DNA from: Liquidambar formosana
Taxonomy: Eukaryota > Streptophyta > Magnoliopsida > Saxifragales > Altingiaceae
Reading direction: 5' to 3'
Length of the DNA: 64,000 nucleotides
Assembly (NCBI GenBank): GCA_039720395.1
Contig: CM077822.1
Span: forward strand, 16,881,043-16,945,042
Both the position numbers and the translations under genes were made by a program. Below, in pieces: positions 59,386-64,000 of this stretch; within the stretch, counting starts at the first letter, position 1, and every line of letters starts with the position of its first letter. The notes beneath the pieces were generated by a model, which did no database searches, was not told the origin of the DNA, and worked only from the letters and a program-made list of their open reading frames with translations.

Positions 59386-60406
59386 GCAGTGTAACCGTAA
59401 AATCATAATCTTTGAAAATGGGGAAAAAATCACATTTATTGACGTAGCGGAAGACTAGAAAGATATGATTACGACAAACGTCAATAGCCTAGGGTTCTCG
59501 AATCCACGAGAAGTAACACTTGAATCCACGAGTAGAATACAAACCACAGAGAAAACTCTTAATTAAATATTATTAATGATCAAAGTTATCTTGCCCGTAG
59601 GGCTACAAGCCTATTTAAAGAGAATTAATACTTGAACTCTAAGTAAACTAGGAAAAGGAATTAATTCTACTAAACTTAGGAAAGCAGTAAAATAGGAAAG
59701 GAATGAGTAAAATAAACAAAATAAACAAAAACAGAAAATTAAGCAAATCTAGTTATGAATCTAACTAGATTTGGCGCGCCATGTGTGATTTTTTTGTGTT
59801 TTGCCCTAGGGCTGATTTTTTCTAAATCTAACTAGATTTGCCAAATCTAATTAGATTTGCCTAGTCTTTGTGAGGACTTTTGATGACCCAGCAATGACCA
59901 ACGGCGAAGGCAATAAGTAAGGGTGACTTTTCCTACATCATTTATTGAAACATAAAATACTCCTATGTAAAGGGGAACTAACAAAAAAAACATGCTATCT
60001 CATTCAAATATTATGGCCCCAAAAGAATTTCCAACATGCAACTAGAGTGATTATGTAAAATGCATTTACAAATATAAAAAATACGAGTTAACAACAAACT
60101 CTAGTGCTTTGAATAAGGATTCTTACAAGAACCTAGTGGGGGTGACTATGTTATTAATTTTTTAAAACCATTTTAGTGAAAATGCAATGCAAACAATTCC
60201 AATAATTACCGCCACTTCCACAAACTTCTTTCAACAACACACAACCAATCTCTTTCCATTCAACACAAATGTAGAATATAGTTAATGCGAGTATAAGATG
60301 GAATGACACACGATTTACGTGAAAAACCCCGATAAGAGTCAAAACCACAGTCCACCATGCAACAAATCGACCGTATCAAAAGGATTTACAAGATGAAGGT
60401 AAGAAA
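59386..60406. other. LTR-like repeat DNA, class unresolved
   Basis: The block 59396-59950 has retroelement-like content: repeated AAATCTAACTAGATTTG units (59744-59860), a TTGGCGCGCC site and GAATCCACGAG repeated at 59490 and 59513. At 60310-60330 the phrase GATTTACGTGAAAAACCCC resembles a repeat common in plant LTR elements. Ends were not defined and no protein frame was found. Confidence 0.4.
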
Positions 60407-60847
60407 TGTTTAGGTTCACGTGTGGGTTTATCTCACATTGAAAGAACAGAAAAAAGAAAGGGTCTTAATATACAAGTAATGGACTCACCACCAATAGGCT
60501 TGGGCCTTTTGTGTGGGTATGAGTTCCAGACTTGTATATTGGGCTTGCTATGGTGGATTTTGGACTCCCCTATCTCCCCAACAATTGGTATCGGAGCAGA
60601 TGGCTGACGATTGTGGGTGAACTCTTCAAGTGGTGGGGTGCTTGTTGGATGAGCTCTTGATTTGGAATCGTGGTATCGCAATGTTTGGACTACTGGGTTG
60701 CTCCTCCCCAGTGTTGATGTGGGGGGGATTGTTGAGGTTCACATATGGGATTGTCCCACATCGGAAGAATAGAACAACGAAAGGGTCTTAATATACAAGT
60801 AGCGGACTCACCACCAATAACCTTAGGCCTTTTGTGTGGGTATGAAT
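60407..60847 (+). mobile_element. TRIM retrotransposon (plus strand)
   Basis: The 5' LTR (60407-60583, 177 bp) begins TGTTTAGGTTCAC and ends CCCCAACA. Two bases on, TGGTATCGGAGC (60586-60597) is a near-exact primer-binding site for initiator Met-tRNA. After an internal region of about 146 bp, a G-rich polypurine tract (GTGGGGGGGATT) precedes the 3' LTR (60730-60847), which starts TGTTGAGGTTCAC, contains the TRIM-typical TCCCACATCGG, and is truncated on the right where homology stops after TTGTGTGGGTATGA. No coding capacity. Confidence 0.85.
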
Positions 60848-61980
60848 TGACGATTTCAACCTCATGCTCGTAAACCAACCTCTATACATTTGAACAACCA
60901 AAGCCTCACACAATATCTGAGGTCAGCTAGGTAAATGGGTAGCACTTTAGAGAAATGACAAAGGTTCAACAATGGTGACTCAACTCTCTAAATGGCAAGA
61001 ATCTCTCCATGGAGTTGTGTCTCTTACTCAACTCTCTATTCTTGCTCTATCTTCCCTCTCAAGGAAAATATGACAGAAATATTATTCATTTTCACGGTTT
61101 TGAGTATGCAAAGTTCCAAAAAAGGAAAAAAAAAAAAAGAAAAAAAAAAGAATTTATATTCGAAATGGCTTGAGAACCTGTCGTTCAAATGTCTAGGGTG
61201 AGTCACTTGAATGACGCAGAAATTGAACTCTTAGCCATTGCATCATACGAATGATTGCCAAAACTCATTTGAATGATGCGTGTTCGGAGAACAGGTAGAA
61301 CTCTTTGGTTACATATCACTAGTAGAGACCAAGGCATTCGTTCTAATGGCACGGGTCTTGAAAACTTTGAAAATGATTTACATTAAGCCCAATATAAAAA
61401 CAATTATACACCCTATTATCACACATAGAAGTCCAAATTAAATTAAATTTCAACCATCTGAGGTTCATACTAAGGTCTCTAGGTCACTTACCATGCTTAA
61501 GTAAAACTTGGTTTAATTAATCCATGCAAACCGTCTTCAAAGAGACTTCAAAAAGTGCCAATGCACAGGCCAATTTTTTGCCTAGTGCCAAGTATTGCTT
61601 AGACTTGGACTCCTCTGGTAGGGTCACAGGAAATATCTACTTTAAGAAACTGCTTGGACTTGGGACTTTTCTAGTAATTAATTCGAGGACTCGAGGTATT
61701 ATGGTTGCCTCCTTCTCACAGCTTGGACTCTTCTGGTTGATTTAGGTTATCAATTAATTAATGTCCACAACATTACAACATATATGTGATGAAGGTCCAT
61801 ACTGCCTCGTGAACACCATGGAGAGCAGCATTTTTTTAATCCATGAATGGGCATTGACTTTATTTTGAAGTATAATATATGAATGAATAAAGTTCAATTT
61901 ACAAGCACATTGATATATATATATATATATATAAAAGAAGCTCAAGAAATCAGTTATCGGTTATTGATTTTGAAAAGAAA
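60848..61980. other. Intergenic, no gene recognised
   Basis: The sequence shows CAACTCTCTA and CTTGGACT phrase repeats (61605-61735) suggesting retroelement debris, a poly-A-rich tract at 61120-61150 and a (TA)n at about 61911-61932. No coding signal. Confidence 0.5.
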
Positions 61981-61987
61981 AATTCAC

Positions 61988-62912
61988 CTTCCATGGTAAA
62001 GATTGGCATGAACTAGTCCCACAAGCCTCCTCAAATTTGTTACCAAATATCTCTGAAATCAAGATAACAACACAAAAGACTATATCACATGTACTATGGA
62101 CACAAATGCCTTGTCTACAGCAGTGTTTGAATAGATGAAAGGGCATTCGATTTTATTCAAGAAATACAATGAATCAATAAATTCAAGTTAAAATTGCATT
62201 GATATAAGGAAAAAGGAAATAGAAGGCATTGAATTTTACTGACTTTGAAAAGAAAAACTCACTTTCCATGCATCACGAAGAGCAACATGAACAAGTCTAA
62301 CAGTTTGAGGCAAATAAGAGACAATAACAGTATATAAAGATAGCATTGAGGTAAATCTTGCTTCTTGGAGTAACTCGTATGATTTTTGTAATCAAACATG
62401 CGTGAAGCTCTCCAGCAAGACTATGCTTTCATTTTTTTGCTAGGACCATCGGCAAGACTATGCGATAACAAATTTGGTAACATAAAATAAAAAATCAACT
62501 GTCAAAGAAGGATGAGCAATAAAAGATGTGAGGCTCACCGTGCACAATATCTTTCCAGTTCGATCTTATTCAATCATCGTATCTCTTGCAATTTGGACTT
62601 GTCATACTGCCAGCCAGCACATGCACCAGGTCGAACATCAAAATAACTATAGATAGATTCAGTCCCATTTACAGTTATGATTGATCTAAGGCAGTGATGA
62701 GTTGGGGGTTGAGTTGTTTGCTCAAATGCAAGAAGACTCTCTTGTTGAGTGATGAAAAGGAAAAAAATGAGAACAAGAGGCTCCAAATAACCAATGAGAA
62801 AAAGAGGCTCCCCCCCCAGCAAAATGAGAACAAGAGGCTCCAAATAACAGAGGTTGAGGAAATGATTGAGAAGACTAGTTCTTCCCTTGATATCAGGTCT
62901 ATATCTTAACAA
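61988..62912 (-). pseudogene. Unidentified exon-like fragments
   Basis: On the minus strand an open stretch around 62574-62750 reads LRSIITVNGTESIYSYFDV then RPGACAGWQYDKSKLQE, which looks like real protein. Two weakly similar segments follow, each ending at a GTGAG/GTGAA donor-like site: about 62263-62325 (SYLPQTVRLVHVALRDAWK) and 61988-62052 (GNKFEEACGTSSCQSLPWK). I do not recognise the protein. The plus strand over 62694-62909 also has an open frame (ENKRLQITNEKKRL..., containing a duplicated ENKRLQIT unit) with coiled-coil character, so the coding strand is uncertain. These may be exons of a real gene or remnants. Confidence 0.25.
62774..62850. repeat. Short tandem duplication, GAGAACAAGAGGCTCCAAATAAC
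   Basis: AGAACAAGAGGCTCCAAATA occurs at about 62771 and again at about 62827, with a partial third unit (GAGAAAAAGAGGCTCCC) between them beside a run of eight or nine C. Confidence 0.85.
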
Positions 62913-63451
62913 CTTGAGCTCAACCCTCTAATTATCCCTACTAAATAGGTACACTGAAGACATTTAGTCCACTTATTATTATCATTATTATTATTAGTAT
63001 TATTTTTAATTTTTTTGATGCCTAGTCCATTTATTTTTAAAAGTACTAGAAGTGAAGGCACACGCACTTGTGTTTGATTTGTTTATTTGGTTATTTCAAA
63101 TGAAGAACTCTTAAATGTAAAATTTTTAGAAACCACATATTTATATATGCAACGTATTTATCGAAAACATAGAACGAAACGTAAACAGGTTAATTTTTTA
63201 TTTTTTATTTATAGATAGAACACAGTAGTTTAAAAATAAAATTTTTTTATATACAATTATGAAGCATTGGTTACTTCTAATCAAATGGAAGAAGAATAAG
63301 AGGAAAAGACTTATCGAAGTGATGTGAACCGTGCCAATGAGTTGGAATTGTATAGCGTACACATTTTTTTCCATACGTAAATGTGGTTAGTATAATAAAA
63401 AGAATAAAAAAAAAATGAAAACAAAAAAAGGATTAGAGAAGAAGTTTTTCT
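62913..63451. other. Intergenic, no gene recognised
   Basis: AT-rich with a (TTA)n tract at about 62973-63002. No coding signal. Confidence 0.55.
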
Positions 63452-63454
63452 GAG

Positions 63455-63646
63455 GGGCTGTTTGGCAAACCTGAAAATTTGGCCAGTTGGAAACAAGTCC
63501 TATTTTCTTGTAAATTAGTTTAGCTTTGTTATGAAAATAAGGCATAAATATAGTTTTTTTCAAACTAATTGTGAATTGGTTTATTTAAAAATGATATGGA
63601 TTGGACCAGTCTAATCCAATTTTCAAAGTTCCCAAACAAACCCTGA
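63455..63646. mobile_element. Short MITE with GGGCTGTTTGG ends
   Basis: Left GGGGCTGTTTGGCAAACC and right (opposite strand) GGGTTTGTTTGGGAACTTTG are inverted repeats of the PIF/hAT-like 'GTTTGG' class. CTGAG occurs at both borders (63450-63454 and near 63645). About 190 bp, AT-rich. Confidence 0.5.
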
Positions 63647-64000
63647 GATTCGGAAAGAATCAAACTCAGCCATGACCCCACTCTTTGCCTCTTTGGTAAG
63701 GTTCTACTCTTCTCTGATCTTTTTCTATTTTATTTTTTTATTTTTTAAGAAGAGGGAGTGGATAAATAAGGGGGAGTATTTTGAGGAGAGGGAGAGAAAA
63801 ACGTGGGGGAGAGAGAGGTGGTGAAAACTAGGAGTGGGTGAGTGAGAGAGAAATGTGGTGCCGTCGTTGCGGGAATTTTTTTAAAAATGGGTAAGTATTT
63901 ATTAAATAAATTGACAAGGGACCGTCTTAGGAAGTGGAGGTCCGAAGTTCAACTTTTATTAAATCCTTTGGACTCATTCACAAAAGGTTTCATGGTTTTT
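63647..64000. other. Right edge, no gene recognised
   Basis: An ATG with a donor-like GTAAGG (ATGACCCCACTCTTTGCCTC at 63672, donor about 63696) followed by T-rich and then GAGAGAGA-rich sequence could be a first exon or leader of a gene starting here, but nothing confirms it. Confidence 0.25.

Overview
The window is nuclear DNA of a flowering plant. Genes have introns with GT-AG borders. A plastid-targeted transporter, a plant class-A GATA factor and a subfamily-XI leucine-rich-repeat receptor kinase are present, and about nine tenths of the sequence is AT-rich intergenic or intronic DNA full of plant transposons (hAT, Mutator-like, Stowaway, PIF/Harbinger-like, Helitron, LINE, SINE, TRIM and LTR remnants). 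The species cannot be named from this sequence; a medium-to-large woody-type genome is only a guess.

Layout. 1-5073 (minus strand): the first three coding exons of a GDT1/UPF0016 family gene, best matching the chloroplast manganese transporter CMT1 type; its later exons lie left of the window. Its 5'UTR/promoter (about 5079-5494) exists twice, at about 95% identity by eye, and a Mutator-like element of about 1.7 kb sits between the copies. 7.6-18.6 kb: transposon belt (Stowaway-like MITE, adjacent Helitron tails, hAT element, minus-strand TRIM, foldback MITE), then a cluster of G-boxes at 16.9-17.2 kb. 18731-20396 (plus): intact two-exon GATA zinc-finger transcription factor. 20.4-36.7 kb: intergenic, with SINE fragments, a tandem segmental duplication of about 1.37 kb carrying hAT and Mutator-like MITEs, a Mutator-like element with a possible captured gene fragment, and a 5'-truncated LINE with a perfect 17-bp target duplication. 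36.8-42.87 kb (plus): LRR receptor kinase with a 5'UTR intron and one coding intron that splits the APE codon. 46.7-55.4 kb: PIF-like MITE and a nested stack (Mutator-like element containing an LTR-type element containing another LTR-type element and a MITE). 57.5-58.8 kb: a palindrome of about 1.28 kb. 58.8-64 kb: hAT element, LTR-like DNA, a second TRIM, and unidentified exon-like fragments.

The three genes show no functional linkage; they are ordinary single-copy-type plant genes separated by transposons. The points of most interest are the long palindrome, the nested insertion stack, the duplicated CMT1 promoter and the G-box cluster upstream of the GATA gene. No prokaryotic features, CRISPR arrays, rRNA or true tRNA genes were seen.
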